Assembly: GCA_900542525.1 (NCBI GenBank)
Contig: UQNZ01000002.1
Coordinates: 186,001-250,000, forward strand
DNA: 64,000 nt
Direction of reading: 5' to 3'
From: an uncultured Eggerthella sp.
GTDB lineage: Bacteria; Actinomycetota; Coriobacteriia; Coriobacteriales; Eggerthellaceae
A program made the position numbers and the translations under genes. Shown piece by piece: positions 7,689 through 17,745 of the stretch; positions within the stretch are counted from its first letter, which is position 1, and every line of letters starts with the position of its first letter. Below the pieces are notes generated by a model that was not told the origin of the DNA, did no database searches, and saw only the letters and a list, made by a program, of their open reading frames with translations.

Positions 7689-10600
7689 TTACATGCTTTT
7701 GAGAAGTTCCAATACAAATTTTGAATTTTCTTCGAGTACGTTTGGCTTGATGTTCTCGAGCACATCATCGGCACTGCCGTAGAAAGCTGTTTGGTTGCCA
7801 GACATCCCTGCAAGCGTTACCGCTTGCAAGCCATGCTGGGCTGCAACGTGAGCAGACGTATTGCGACTAAGCAGTTTGTTCGTAGCGAATGTAACTCCAC
7901 TCTTCTCGCTTGCTTGACGCAGAACTCGCTTGATGCGCGATGAAACCTTATTGGGACGATACTGACCTTCTTCATCGATAAAGGAGAATTGCCCGGCGCC
8001 AACACCCTCAAGATTCACAATGATAGCGCCCTTGAGTTCATCTTGATGCTCTTCGAGAAATGCTGTCATACCAGAATTGAGTGCCTCTTCTGCACCAAGC
8101 GCAACGAACCACACTTCAGTGTCGATATCGGGATGACGGAAATCACGCAAAAGCCGCATTTCATTGTTGATTTCCTCGGCGATCTTCACATCTTTAGGCA
8201 CAGAACGCTTCATAGGATGTTGATTTCCTGCACTTGCTTCTTCATTCACAAGGTCGTCATCGACCTCCACACCCTGGCCTTGAACAGTACCAGAAACATG
8301 ATTGCGCAGGCTCTGCAAAGAGAACGCACCACCGTTCCATCCGCGCTCGTTGGAATTCACCTCGCCATAATCGACATCAATAAATTCAGCATCGAGGTCA
8401 TCATCGGAACGGAAGCTTTCCCAGCTACCGCGCTCCTTACCTACACTCTGAGCCTCATATGAGGCATCGACGTCTACCCATTCACGTACAGACTGCTCGT
8501 CTTGTGCTTTTTTCTTCTTGCCAAAACGACCGAAAATACGACCAACTCTTGATTTAGGCATTTCAACATAATCGGGACCAGCAAATGCTCCTGTTTGCGT
8601 ATAGCCTTCTTCATAGACAGAGTCATCGGCATCTTCGATGTAGTCGTCCTCAGCTGTGTACTCTCCGCTAAGTTCCGTACTGACATCAGCAAAGGTACCC
8701 GTGTTTCCTGCAGATCCTGAAGAAGGAGCGAACGATTCCTCATCAACATACAGATCGGTAAGAGTTGTATCGAGATCTTCATTCGAAGAGCCGTTGATCG
8801 TATCGCTTCCTACTACGTCAATCGGAGGCACTACGATGCGTTCGAAATCGTTCGTGTTAAAATCGGGCAATTCAAGACCAGGGGTTTTGAAGAGCGTACG
8901 TTGTTCGCTTGCTTCCATCTCTACTTGATGCTGAAGCTGATCAGCGCCGATGCGCGGCAACATGTTAGAAAGCAATGCAGGCTGCGGCATAGTCTTTTCG
9001 TCATCAACCGCCATGGGTGCACGCTGCTTGGCACTCTCGATCGAGCCGCCTACCGGAGCAACCACGTCAGGCAGCACGATCACATGACGATCAGACTGCA
9101 AAGCATCATCATTCTGCTGAGCGACTGACGTATTTGCTGTGCCCATATCCTCCATGCCCATGATCGGAGAAGCAGGTTCAGCTTCGTAATCGATCTCGGC
9201 TTGAGCGGTATCCGTATTCTTACCTGCATAGACTGCATCTTCATCGAATGCCGCAGAAGAAATCATGGTTTCTTGCGAGGATGCCTGATTGGAGAAGTCC
9301 TCTTCAGATGAAGAAAGGGGCTTATCTTCATTAAACTGCTCAACGTCGATGGGCGACATCGCGATCGTATGACCGTCGACCTCTATCTCATCATAGTATC
9401 CATCATCAACCTGATCGACATCCAATTCATCTTCATGACGATGCGTAACTTTCGACGCAGCAGAGCTAACCATATCTGATGCACGATTTAGGAAGCCGCC
9501 AATACCGTTCCTTTTTGCATGAGTTCGATGAGCTGCTGTCTTACGCTTCACTGAGCTCTTACGCGATGAAGCGGAGGGGGCGTCCTCCTCCATAACAGGA
9601 ATGATGACCGGTTCTTCGGAAATGAAAGTTTCATCGATTTCTTCGAAGTTATCCTCTGACGTTTCACCTTCCGTTGCACGTGAAGCAACCGATACGACAG
9701 ATGCGGGCTCTTCGGCAATAACTTCTCGTTCGCGGACGACGGTTTCCTTTACAGAAGCTGCATCTTCTTCTCCTTCATGCGGTGACTTCTTCAAAAGAGG
9801 AGCTGCCGCTCCATCGATCTCCTGACGCAAAGCAGCCACGCGTCTTGCTAGTTCAGACTCAGGCTCTTCGTGGATTGGTGCTTCCTGTGTTGCTCCGGTT
9901 TCTGCGGCGACAACAGCATTCTGCTCTGCCAAACGCTCGGCTATCGTAGGAGCTGCATTGCGCTGACGTGCAGCGTCTGCCATGTGCGCTGCAGGCGCAT
10001 CAGCAAAACGAGAACGCGAGACATTTGCCTCGCGCGCAAGATCAGGTTTATTTGCATGTGCTTTTTCTTGAGCAGCACGGGCCCACGAAGGAACCTGCTT
10101 CTGATAGGAGCTGCCCATACCAGTAGCTCCTGGTTGCAGCGCTTCAACAGTCTCGCGCACAAAGGATTCTTGTGTTTCAACAGGCTGTTCAGCGTTTTCT
10201 TCAGCAGCTATTTGAGAAGGAACGGTCGTGGTCTTTTCTGAAGGGGCAGGAGCTGTAACAGGTGTTGCTGTTCTTATATTGCTCGGCTTATACCGAAGCG
10301 AATCCTCTTCTTCCACCGCGAAATGCACTGCTGCAGCTGCAGCTTCTTCTGCAGTATCTTCCAAACCACCATGCTGAACCAGCTTAGATGAAATATCGGA
10401 CAAAGGAACCTTATCTGCAACGGGCTTACCTGTAAACGCCGCAATAGCTGCTTTTGCAGCAGCAAGCGACTCTTCAGGAGTCATGCGATTTTCTCGAGCT
10501 TGATAGGTGACCTCAACACCATCGGGAACAACACCCGCTTCATACGCAGCATCTTCTCCATGAATCGCTACTCCTGCTTCACGCGCATGTTCTTCCATTT

Positions 10601-11345
10601 CCTCTTTGCTAATCAGGCCATTTCCAACCGTACGCGCAACGTCAAGAAGCACGGCTACACCAGAAGCATCGTTGTTCGCAGCGTCGTTATAAGCAGAAAA
10701 GCGCCTTTTGATGATACTTGCAAGCGGAAGCGCCAAGAGAACAACGCAGATGATCTGCAGTACTAAGAGCACGATGGCAAAGCCACCAGTTTCACTGGCA
10801 AAAAATACCATCTTGATAAGAAGCACGATTGGAGCGACCGCTAACGTAATAGCGCACACATTGTGAATGATCGGCAGATAACGGCCGATGATACCTTGAT
10901 ATTCCGTTGCAACGCGCGCGCTATCATAATGCGTAACAAGAATGATCTTGCGGCGTTTATTGGTGTTCGTAATAGAAAGCGGGTTGTATTTCGCGACAAC
11001 GTTTTGACTCACGCCACTACGCAAAAAACGAGAAAGGATGGGCTTACCAAACACTTCACAGGCAAAAAGAGCAGCGGCAAGAAATCCGATAATGAAACAA
11101 GGGATCGAGAGAACAGGGAAGACGATGGGCAAGAGCGCACAGACAAACGCAAGTCCAAAACAGATCGCTCGAACCGTGTTTCCGTTCGATGCACAAGAGA
11201 CATCTTCAACGATGGTCGAAAAACCTGCACTCTTCTGTAGCTCATCGGCGATATATAACGCAGCCTGTTGTTCCTCTTCGGTTCCCGCAGGACGCGGCCC
11301 TATTTCCTGTGAAAGATGCGCGATATCGTCCATCATGTTCGTCAT
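7689..11345 (-). CDS. M28-type peptidase-like membrane protein with giant acidic insert
   Basis: This 1218-residue protein has an M28 aminopeptidase fold split by about 800 inserted residues. Near the N-terminus, GPRPAGTEEEQ, a membrane pair at about 59-96, THYDSAR (His139), a second membrane pair at about 160-210 and NNDASG (Asp226) are standard. Residues from about 245 to 1050 are Glu/Ala/Ser-rich and look disordered, with a few basic patches (GRIFGRFGKKKK). The fold resumes with GAEEALNSG (catalytic Glu pair) and VNLEGVGAG. The terminal zinc-binding His of the family seems replaced in FYGSADDVLENI. GAGAGGG before the ATG at 11345 fixes the start; an upstream extension in frame lacks such a site. 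Whether it is an active peptidase is open. Confidence 0.75.
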   Translation of the reverse strand: MTNMMDDIAHLSQEIGPRPAGTEEEQQAALYIADELQKSAGFSTIVEDVSCASNGNTVRAICFGLAFVCALLPIVFPVLSIPCFIIGFLAAALFACEVFGKPILSRFLRSGVSQNVVAKYNPLSITNTNKRRKIILVTHYDSARVATEYQGIIGRYLPIIHNVCAITLAVAPIVLLIKMVFFASETGGFAIVLLVLQIICVVLLALPLASIIKRRFSAYNDAANNDASGVAVLLDVARTVGNGLISKEEMEEHAREAGVAIHGEDAAYEAGVVPDGVEVTYQARENRMTPEESLAAAKAAIAAFTGKPVADKVPLSDISSKLVQHGGLEDTAEEAAAAAVHFAVEEEDSLRYKPSNIRTATPVTAPAPSEKTTTVPSQIAAEENAEQPVETQESFVRETVEALQPGATGMGSSYQKQVPSWARAAQEKAHANKPDLAREANVSRSRFADAPAAHMADAARQRNAAPTIAERLAEQNAVVAAETGATQEAPIHEEPESELARRVAALRQEIDGAAAPLLKKSPHEGEEDAASVKETVVREREVIAEEPASVVSVASRATEGETSEDNFEEIDETFISEEPVIIPVMEEDAPSASSRKSSVKRKTAAHRTHAKRNGIGGFLNRASDMVSSAASKVTHRHEDELDVDQVDDGYYDEIEVDGHTIAMSPIDVEQFNEDKPLSSSEEDFSNQASSQETMISSAAFDEDAVYAGKNTDTAQAEIDYEAEPASPIMGMEDMGTANTSVAQQNDDALQSDRHVIVLPDVVAPVGGSIESAKQRAPMAVDDEKTMPQPALLSNMLPRIGADQLQHQVEMEASEQRTLFKTPGLELPDFNTNDFERIVVPPIDVVGSDTINGSSNEDLDTTLTDLYVDEESFAPSSGSAGNTGTFADVSTELSGEYTAEDDYIEDADDSVYEEGYTQTGAFAGPDYVEMPKSRVGRIFGRFGKKKKAQDEQSVREWVDVDASYEAQSVGKERGSWESFRSDDDLDAEFIDVDYGEVNSNERGWNGGAFSLQSLRNHVSGTVQGQGVEVDDDLVNEEASAGNQHPMKRSVPKDVKIAEEINNEMRLLRDFRHPDIDTEVWFVALGAEEALNSGMTAFLEEHQDELKGAIIVNLEGVGAGQFSFIDEEGQYRPNKVSSRIKRVLRQASEKSGVTFATNKLLSRNTSAHVAAQHGLQAVTLAGMSGNQTAFYGSADDVLENIKPNVLEENSKFVLELLKSM

Positions 11346-11626
11346 GAAATGCCCTCTCGTTTTCAAGGCGATGTCTGTGTTATGTGTTTTCTTCTCTACC
11401 TTGAAAAAGGTATTCAGATATTTGGTTTTAGTATACGCCATTTGGCTATATAACCGACCATCGAACTTGAATCTGTTTAATTTGTAATCTAGGCGGTTTT
11501 CATGTTTGTTACGTACCACGATTTAAGGCGGAATAGCCTTTCAAGATGTTGATCTTCTCTTTTTCTTTTTGACGCACGATCTTGTTTTAAAACGCGCGCG
11601 TAATCGATCAGGACGCTTCTTTTCCA

Positions 11627-12991
11627 CTACGATTCTTGAGTTTCATTACCTAAATAATCGCGCAAGAAAGAATCGTATCTTCCAACGTCATTACGAAGTT
11701 GCATTAGCTGATCATCAAAGTCTGAGCTTGCTTGGGTGTAAGCATCAACGAGAGGCTGAGCGAATGTTTCAGGAAATTTCTTCGCCAGCTCGATCGAAGC
11801 ACTATCAGCCTTATTGTAAAGATCATTGTTCTTTTCAGCTGTTTTGCGGTCTTGAATCAGGATTGCTTCGTTCGAAAGAAGCCCGAAGCCGATCTCTTCG
11901 AGACGCTTCGTTAGATAATCGCTATAGAGGGAGAAATCCCCCTGGGGGAAGAGCTCTGCGGCTTCATTCAGTGCCGTCTGAGCGTTTTGAAGCGTCGTTT
12001 GCGCTTCCGTAAGCCATTCAGTTGACTGCGCAACGGTCTCAGGCGACGTTTGTTGAACGGTAGTGGCAGCCTGAGCCAAGAGATATTGAGCATCATCGAT
12101 GCTCTGTTCAACAAGAGCAAGATCGTCCATGGCTTTCTTGGCATCAATATCCACAGCAAGCTTTTTGCTCGCAACATCAAGCATTGTTTCACGTGAAACA
12201 ATTGTGTTGTAGGCACTTTGCGCCGCTTCCTTGTCGGTTGTAGAGCTTTCTATGGCCTCATCTGCGCGAACGGCATATTTTTTCGCATTTTCAAGCAGCT
12301 CGAGCGCATGAGGGATCTGGCTTTGTAGCTGTTCTGCACGAGCAATCGTATCGTCCGCAAATGGTTGTGCAAAAAATTCATCAACAGCAACGAGCGTTTG
12401 ATCGCTTTCTTCAATATAGTCACATGCCTGCTCGATAAGTTCACGATTCGAGCGGTTCTTCTCATATTCCTGATAGAGCCACATCCCAGCAAACGTCGCA
12501 AGTACCGCAATAACTAAGATCACCAGCAACATACTGATAAGACGACTGCGTGAACGCTGTTTTTGGCGACGACTGATTTCTTCATAAGCCTCTGCACTAA
12601 ACCCTGAAGCATTAGGAAGGAAGATCGCTTCTTCCGTTTGCCTGCCAAAACGCTTTTGCGCAGGTTGCGCATGTTTTCCTCGGCCTTTTCCTGATGATGT
12701 GTTTGCTGCCGTCTCACGAGAAACACTTGATTCAGATGAAGAATCACGAGAAAGCGCATCTTTAAGCGCAGGATTTTCTCCACTCCCAAGCGCCATAGAG
12801 GCACCGAAACCTTCGTAGCTTCCCTTGCTCTTGCGGCGAAAACGTCCCCTGAGACCCTTCTTTTCAGGGCCTGCAGAAACAGAAGATTTTTTACCAAGCA
12901 CGTTGAAAGAGATCTCGTTGGGCTTACCTTGCGAGAATTCAACAACGTGAAGGTAGTCATGATCCGTATTCTTATGCTTCGATTTCTTCAA
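11627..12991 (-). CDS. Single-pass membrane protein with coiled coil, function unknown
   Basis: I do not recognise a family. The protein of about 454 residues has a basic, disordered N-terminal third (GLRGRFRRKSKG near 45), one membrane segment near 155-178 (MLLVILVIAVLATFAGM) and a long Ala/Glu/Gln-rich, mostly helical extracytoplasmic part. The start is uncertain: no ATG or GTG lies near the junction in frame, and I chose a TTG at 12991 preceded by GGACGAG, inside the end of dinG. This implies a 20-base overlap and translational coupling with dinG. A perfect parS site lies within the gene at 12185-12200. Envelope stress sensing or cell-wall binding are possible but unsupported. Confidence 0.65.
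   Translation of the reverse strand: MKKSKHKNTDHDYLHVVEFSQGKPNEISFNVLGKKSSVSAGPEKKGLRGRFRRKSKGSYEGFGASMALGSGENPALKDALSRDSSSESSVSRETAANTSSGKGRGKHAQPAQKRFGRQTEEAIFLPNASGFSAEAYEEISRRQKQRSRSRLISMLLVILVIAVLATFAGMWLYQEYEKNRSNRELIEQACDYIEESDQTLVAVDEFFAQPFADDTIARAEQLQSQIPHALELLENAKKYAVRADEAIESSTTDKEAAQSAYNTIVSRETMLDVASKKLAVDIDAKKAMDDLALVEQSIDDAQYLLAQAATTVQQTSPETVAQSTEWLTEAQTTLQNAQTALNEAAELFPQGDFSLYSDYLTKRLEEIGFGLLSNEAILIQDRKTAEKNNDLYNKADSASIELAKKFPETFAQPLVDAYTQASSDFDDQLMQLRNDVGRYDSFLRDYLGNETQES
12185..12200. promoter_or_regulatory. parS site (perfect)
   Basis: TGTTTCACGTGAAACA matches the bacterial parS consensus at all 16 positions. It lies inside the coiled-coil membrane protein gene, where it is read as Val-Ser-Arg-Glu-Thr, and is about 13 kb left of oriC. 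Confidence 0.9.
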
Positions 12992-15900
12992 TGATCTCGT
13001 CCATCGTAAGCGAAACAATGTTTCTTGTGGGAAGCGAATTGAGGAATTTCTTCCCATAATGCTTTGTGACCAGGCGTTTATCAGCCAACACAACAATTCC
13101 CTTATCGCTTGAAGTGCGAATAAGACGCCCCACGGCCTGTTTGATCGCAATCACCGCTTGTGGCAAAGAGAAATGCGCCCAGGCACGAGAGTCATGGAGT
13201 TCGCGCTCGCAAGAGAGCGGGTCGGTAGGAAGTCCAAAAGGAAGCTTAGGTATCACCACCCCTTTAAGGGTGGCGCCAGGAGCGTCAAATCCTTCCCAAA
13301 AGCTCTTCAGCGCAAAGAGGCTCAAATGTTCGTCTTTCAAAAAATCATCGCGCAACCCCTTAACGGATACTCCCCATTTTTGGCAGACCAAGCGCAATCC
13401 TGCAGCTTTGATTTGAGGATTCGCCAGGTCAAAGCATTCTTCCATCTCTTTTCGATTCGTGAAGAGCGTAAGTATCGAACCTTCTTGGGCAAGATGCAAA
13501 CGCGTAAGGAACTCGGAAAGCGTAGAAAGATACGCTGGATCTTGAGGCTCTGGCATGTCCGACGGCAAATAGACGCGCATGTTGGCATCGAAGTCATAGG
13601 TCGATTCGATCTGAAGGGTTTCAGCTCGTGAAGCCTCACCCTCATTCAAGCCCATTGCCTGAACGAACGACTCGAATGAATTGTCCACGGAAAGCGTGGC
13701 AGAAGTATAAATAACGGTATCGGTTGCAGAGTAAAACGCTTCATTAAGATTTTGCCCCACATTAAGGGGCTGCACCGTGAAGACATCCTTCATCTGGTCT
13801 TTTGCACGGTTCAGACGTACCGAATACACCTGATTCTCTCTGTTGGTGAAAAAGACGACATCAAGCGACTCATAAAGTTCACGCAGTTCAAGTGCAAGAA
13901 GCGCGATCTCGCGCTGAGCGCTCGAAGAATGATCAAGCTCTTCGAAATATGCCACCACATCACGAATTGCAGCAATAAGCTTTTCGAGCGTGTTTTGCAT
14001 AGCTTGCGCACACGAACGCACGCCCTGGAACACAGAGCTCTGTCGAATCTCTTCATTGAGCCACAGATCAAGATACTCGTAGCGTTGACGTTTGTTCGCT
14101 GTGTCGAAATACAGCAGGTCCTTCACGCTCAAACAGTATTCTTCAGCAGCAATAGCAAATGCCACGCCCGCATTACGTGTCTTGGAGAGCATCGTTGAAA
14201 GGAGCGTTTTCGCCTCTTCGACCACCTGTTCTCGTTCAGCACGAATGAGAGGGTTGTAGCGTGAAGACTCCGAGGTCAACGTACGAATCAAGCGCTTCAC
14301 TGCCTCTGATGAAAGATCGGTTGAAAATGCACGGCGTGCTTCGTCTTCAGCGTTATGAGCCTCGTCCACGACCCAGTAACGGATCGGCGGGAGTAGCCCA
14401 TGCTCAAAACGCGCGTCCCAAAACAGAAGACTATGATTCGTTACCACGATATCGCAATGCTCTGCACGTGCACGAGCCCCATGAACAAAGCATGATTTCC
14501 CGAAAAAGGGACATTTCCTGCGCAAACATTCTGTACTGGTAGAAGTGATGCGATAACGCGGTAGTGCTTTGAAGTTGAGCTTAAGACCATCGATATCGTC
14601 ATAATCGGTCTGTTCGATAAACGAAAGGAGCGTTGCAAGCGCTGGTACTTGGTCGACCATTTGATTATTCACCAGGTATTGCTGTGGTCCTTGTGCATCG
14701 ACGCGCTCGATCTTGCGTAAGCAGGGATAATGGGTAAACCCTTTGAGCGACGCATACGATATGCCGAGCGCCTGTTGCAACAAAGGCAGCTCTTTGTTCA
14801 CCAACTGATCGAGCAGGGTATTCGTTTTTGTCGCGACGCCCGTAGGTACATTGTTTGCTTTTGCAAGCAAAGCGAGCGGCAAAAGATATGCCATGGATTT
14901 TCCTACCCCGGTGCCTGCCTCGATCGCAGCATTCTCTCCTTTACGAAGAGCCTGCTGGATAGAGAGCGCCATGAGTTTTTGTGGCTCGCGCGGCTCATAG
15001 TCTTCATACAGCTTGCCAATAATGCCATCCAGATCGAACGCTTGCGCGATCTCCTCGTCTGAAACAAGAACGAAAGGACGGGATTTTTCTTCATTCTCTG
15101 AAGCTTGCGGTGCTTGAGAATTTATAGCATTTCCCTGGTGAACAGGCATTTCATTGGTGTTTTGTTGTTGTTCTCTAGAAATGTTTCCCGTGAAACATTC
15201 TGCTCGTTGCGTGTTTTGAGCTGAAGTTACCTCAGCTGCAAACACCGGCGCTTCTGCACGATCGAGCTCAGCCTCTTGATCGGAGCGAAGCTCTGACGCG
15301 CCAAACAGGTCAGCTTGCACTTCAGCAACCTGAGCCTTGCGCGACTTGAAGAGCGAATACGGTTCCGCCTCTGAGCTAGCAAGTTCTTTGAATACGTATA
15401 CTGAGTTCCAGCGTTCAACATCAGCCATATCGGCAATGTGCGCTACAAGTGGTGCCGGCATGTTCGCAACCGCCGCAAGCAAGACTCGGTAGACTAGACA
15501 CGTTGCCGCAACATCATCATCAGCGCGATGAGTCGAATCTGCGCCTCCGAAGGCGCGCACAAGGTCAAGCAAGCGATGCGAATTGAGGCGCGGCAATGCA
15601 ATACGCGCAAGATCGAGCGAGTCGATCCAAATATTATTCTTCAGCGCGGCCCCTGCTGCGCGTTTCGTGACGAACGTACGGTCGAATCCAACGTTGTGCG
15701 CAACGACAAGCGAGTCACCGACAAAATCAACAAGGCCCGTAAGTGCGATATCTGGATCGGGCGCATCGGCAACATCCTCTTCATGAATATTTGTGAGATG
15801 TGCCACTTCATCAGGTATTTCTTTTCCTGGGTTTACGAAGGTAACATACCATTCGACAATCTCACCATTGCACATGCGTGCAGCCGCAATCTGGATGAGC

Positions 15901-16088
15901 TCATCATGGTTGAAGGAAAAGCCCGTGGTTTCCGTATCGAGCACCACTACATCTGCATCAAGCGCGCCAAAGGTATGCGTTTGGGCATATTCTTTCAGAT
16001 GCGCATAACGCTCACGAATGCGTACAGGAGTGTTTTCGAGAATATATGTTTTAAGCGATGACTCTGCAGTCTCATTTTGTTTTTCCAT
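12972..16088 (-). CDS. dinG: DinG-family helicase with N-terminal DEDDh exonuclease
   Basis: This 1038-residue cytosolic protein joins a 3'-5' exonuclease-like domain to an XPD/DinG-type superfamily 2 helicase. The first domain (about 45-205) has Asp51 and Glu53 in LDTETTGF, HNVGFD with Asp136, and HRADDD. A 160-residue low-complexity linker follows. The helicase starts near 340: Walker A AGTGVGKS at 391-398, VVDEAHNAEDEAR, FWEGFDAPG and QAVGRLIRT. Four cysteines (PCLRK, then CLRRKCPFFGKSC) sit where XPD-type enzymes bind a [4Fe-4S] cluster, a feature lost in many Gram-positive DinG proteins. A one-mismatch parS lies in the linker. The role is probably unwinding of D-loops, R-loops or damaged DNA. 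Confidence 0.93.
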   Translation of the reverse strand: MEKQNETAESSLKTYILENTPVRIRERYAHLKEYAQTHTFGALDADVVVLDTETTGFSFNHDELIQIAAARMCNGEIVEWYVTFVNPGKEIPDEVAHLTNIHEEDVADAPDPDIALTGLVDFVGDSLVVAHNVGFDRTFVTKRAAGAALKNNIWIDSLDLARIALPRLNSHRLLDLVRAFGGADSTHRADDDVAATCLVYRVLLAAVANMPAPLVAHIADMADVERWNSVYVFKELASSEAEPYSLFKSRKAQVAEVQADLFGASELRSDQEAELDRAEAPVFAAEVTSAQNTQRAECFTGNISREQQQNTNEMPVHQGNAINSQAPQASENEEKSRPFVLVSDEEIAQAFDLDGIIGKLYEDYEPREPQKLMALSIQQALRKGENAAIEAGTGVGKSMAYLLPLALLAKANNVPTGVATKTNTLLDQLVNKELPLLQQALGISYASLKGFTHYPCLRKIERVDAQGPQQYLVNNQMVDQVPALATLLSFIEQTDYDDIDGLKLNFKALPRYRITSTSTECLRRKCPFFGKSCFVHGARARAEHCDIVVTNHSLLFWDARFEHGLLPPIRYWVVDEAHNAEDEARRAFSTDLSSEAVKRLIRTLTSESSRYNPLIRAEREQVVEEAKTLLSTMLSKTRNAGVAFAIAAEEYCLSVKDLLYFDTANKRQRYEYLDLWLNEEIRQSSVFQGVRSCAQAMQNTLEKLIAAIRDVVAYFEELDHSSSAQREIALLALELRELYESLDVVFFTNRENQVYSVRLNRAKDQMKDVFTVQPLNVGQNLNEAFYSATDTVIYTSATLSVDNSFESFVQAMGLNEGEASRAETLQIESTYDFDANMRVYLPSDMPEPQDPAYLSTLSEFLTRLHLAQEGSILTLFTNRKEMEECFDLANPQIKAAGLRLVCQKWGVSVKGLRDDFLKDEHLSLFALKSFWEGFDAPGATLKGVVIPKLPFGLPTDPLSCERELHDSRAWAHFSLPQAVIAIKQAVGRLIRTSSDKGIVVLADKRLVTKHYGKKFLNSLPTRNIVSLTMDEIIEEIEA
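15182..15197. promoter_or_regulatory. parS-like site (one mismatch)
   Basis: TGTTTCCCGTGAAACA differs from the parS consensus at one central position. It lies in the linker-coding part of dinG, where on the coding strand it is read as Ile-Ser-Arg-Glu. Confidence 0.65.
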
Positions 16089-16153
16089 AGCGCTAAGACT
16101 ATCATTTAACCAACGAATACGCGCTCACTATCAGACGACTCCTAGGAGAAAAC

Positions 16154-16798
16154 ATGTCAGAAACCGGATATTTCGGAAGCTATGCCGACTTCACGTGCCC
16201 TGATCGTAAGACCGCACCTGCGTTTATGAACTCCGACAACATCGTGGGCGACCCTTTCACCATAGAAATGGACTATAGCGGCAATAAGCGCCAAGCATGG
16301 ATCGTGAATCCTTTTGGCTTTCGCATGGGTGTTTTGAATGAAAAGACCGCAAAGCAAGTCGACCTCTGCAACGCAAAAGGCTGGAAGACTATCGCACTCC
16401 TTGCTTGTGTTGCCTTCAAGGAAGAGCCCAAACCTGGTGAATATTGGGGCCAGGTAGCCATCATCTCCTATGATCCTGCACACGATGATGCTTTTTCTAC
16501 CTTTGTGAAGACTATCGGTAACGAACTCGGAAAAGGCATTCGTCCTGCGCTTGATCTGGGAAATAGCGGTATTTCACGCGTGCTCGAAAGCAAGGGTGCC
16601 TGGGTGCCCACCGGACGTGTCCCGCTTCCTAAACTGAAAAAGGGTTCAGCTTTCATCAAAACCGAACGCACCACCACCGATAAGCTAGTGAATCAGGCAA
16701 GAAAAACTCGTGTGGGATGCACGATCATAAGCTGGGCGATCGTAATCATCTTCGTAGTGGCTGTGATCTTCGCAATGAAATCCTGTGGGATGTTCTAG
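16154..16798 (+). CDS. Tail-anchored protein of unknown function
   Basis: I do not recognise the 214-residue product. It has a soluble N-terminal part with mixed strands (residues 30-120, including AWIVNPFGFRMGVLN and GEYWGQVAIISYDP), a basic region (KLKKGSAFIKTERTTTDK) and one C-terminal membrane helix (ISWAIVIIFVVAVIFAM) followed by six residues, so it is probably tail-anchored with the body in the cytosol. AGGAG six bases before the ATG supports the start. It is one of few plus-strand genes on the left arm and converges on ddl with a 4-base overlap. Confidence 0.75.
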   Translation: MSETGYFGSYADFTCPDRKTAPAFMNSDNIVGDPFTIEMDYSGNKRQAWIVNPFGFRMGVLNEKTAKQVDLCNAKGWKTIALLACVAFKEEPKPGEYWGQVAIISYDPAHDDAFSTFVKTIGNELGKGIRPALDLGNSGISRVLESKGAWVPTGRVPLPKLKKGSAFIKTERTTTDKLVNQARKTRVGCTIISWAIVIIFVVAVIFAMKSCGMF

Positions 16799-17745
16799 CG
16801 TGTGTGCGTTATCGCATCTTCTATGAGCGCAACGCACAACTGCGTAAAGTCCATGCCAGCAACACGTGCAGCATCGGGCAAAAGCGAAGTTGGCGTCATG
16901 CCGGGAATCGTATTGGTCTCAAGCGCGTAAAAATTGCCTTCGCTATCGAGCAGCAGGTCAGTGCGGGAAACTCCGCTACATTCCAATCCTTTATGTGCAA
17001 GAAGAGCGATGTTCTGCGCTTTCTTGGTAAGTTCCTCGCTCAATGGTGCCGGGCAGATATGCTTCGAGCCACCTTCAGCGTACTTTGACTCGAAATCGTA
17101 GAATTCGTTGATCGGAATGATCTGGATAACGGGGAGCGCCTGCGGATCCTCTGTTCCGAGCACGCCAACCGTGTATTCATCTCCTTGGATCATCGTTTCG
17201 ACCATCGCTTGGTCGTCGATCTCGAATACATTCTTAAGAGCCGCTTCAATCTCTTCACGATCATTGCAGAGGTATACGCCAAGCGCACTTCCCTCAGTTG
17301 CCGCCTTGATAACACAAGAAGTGCCAAACTCTCGCTCGATATCTTCTGCTGTCATCTGGTCGGGAGAATGAAGGAAGACCGCTCGGGGTGTGGGCACTCC
17401 TACCTGTTCATAGATGATCTTCGTTTTCGGTTTGTCGATCGCAGTTGCACTCGACCAAACACCAGGACCGGTGTAGGGAATACCAAGAATCTTGAGCATT
17501 CCTTGAATCGTGCCATCTTCGCCAAGCTTTCCATGTAGTGCCAAGAATGCCACGTCGAAGTCCCCTGAAACAAGTGTGACCAAGTCTTCTTTTTTAGCAG
17601 GATCGATTTTTGTGACCGAGAATCCTGCGTCTGAGAGTGCATCATAGACAGCGCTACCAGAAACTAGCGAGATCTCGCGTTCGCCGCTCTTACCTCCAGC
17701 AATAAGAGCTACTGAAGTTTCCTGAGGAATTATCGTGGTATTCAT
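16795..17745 (-). CDS. ddl: D-alanine--D-alanine ligase
   Basis: This 316-residue cytosolic ATP-grasp enzyme makes the D-Ala-D-Ala dipeptide for peptidoglycan. Family signatures are GGKSGEREISLVSG near 17-30, ALHGKLGEDGTIQGML near 67-84 (the HGxxGEDG motif), TGPGVWSSATAIDK, VIKAATEGSALGV, and the metal-binding end NFYALETNTIPGMTPTSLLP. The position after the KxxxExS triad and the Tyr in NEFYDFESKYAEGG near 212 point to ordinary D-Ala specificity rather than D-lactate. The start is an ATG after a weak AGCAGG. It is monocistronic and away from other cell-wall genes. Confidence 0.95.
   Translation of the reverse strand: MNTTIIPQETSVALIAGGKSGEREISLVSGSAVYDALSDAGFSVTKIDPAKKEDLVTLVSGDFDVAFLALHGKLGEDGTIQGMLKILGIPYTGPGVWSSATAIDKPKTKIIYEQVGVPTPRAVFLHSPDQMTAEDIEREFGTSCVIKAATEGSALGVYLCNDREEIEAALKNVFEIDDQAMVETMIQGDEYTVGVLGTEDPQALPVIQIIPINEFYDFESKYAEGGSKHICPAPLSEELTKKAQNIALLAHKGLECSGVSRTDLLLDSEGNFYALETNTIPGMTPTSLLPDAARVAGMDFTQLCVALIEDAITHTR

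Noticed and set aside
12708..12725. Degenerate parS in the coiled-coil gene
   Set aside because: Three mismatches spread over the 16-mer; the perfect site at 12185 in the same gene is convincing, this one is not.
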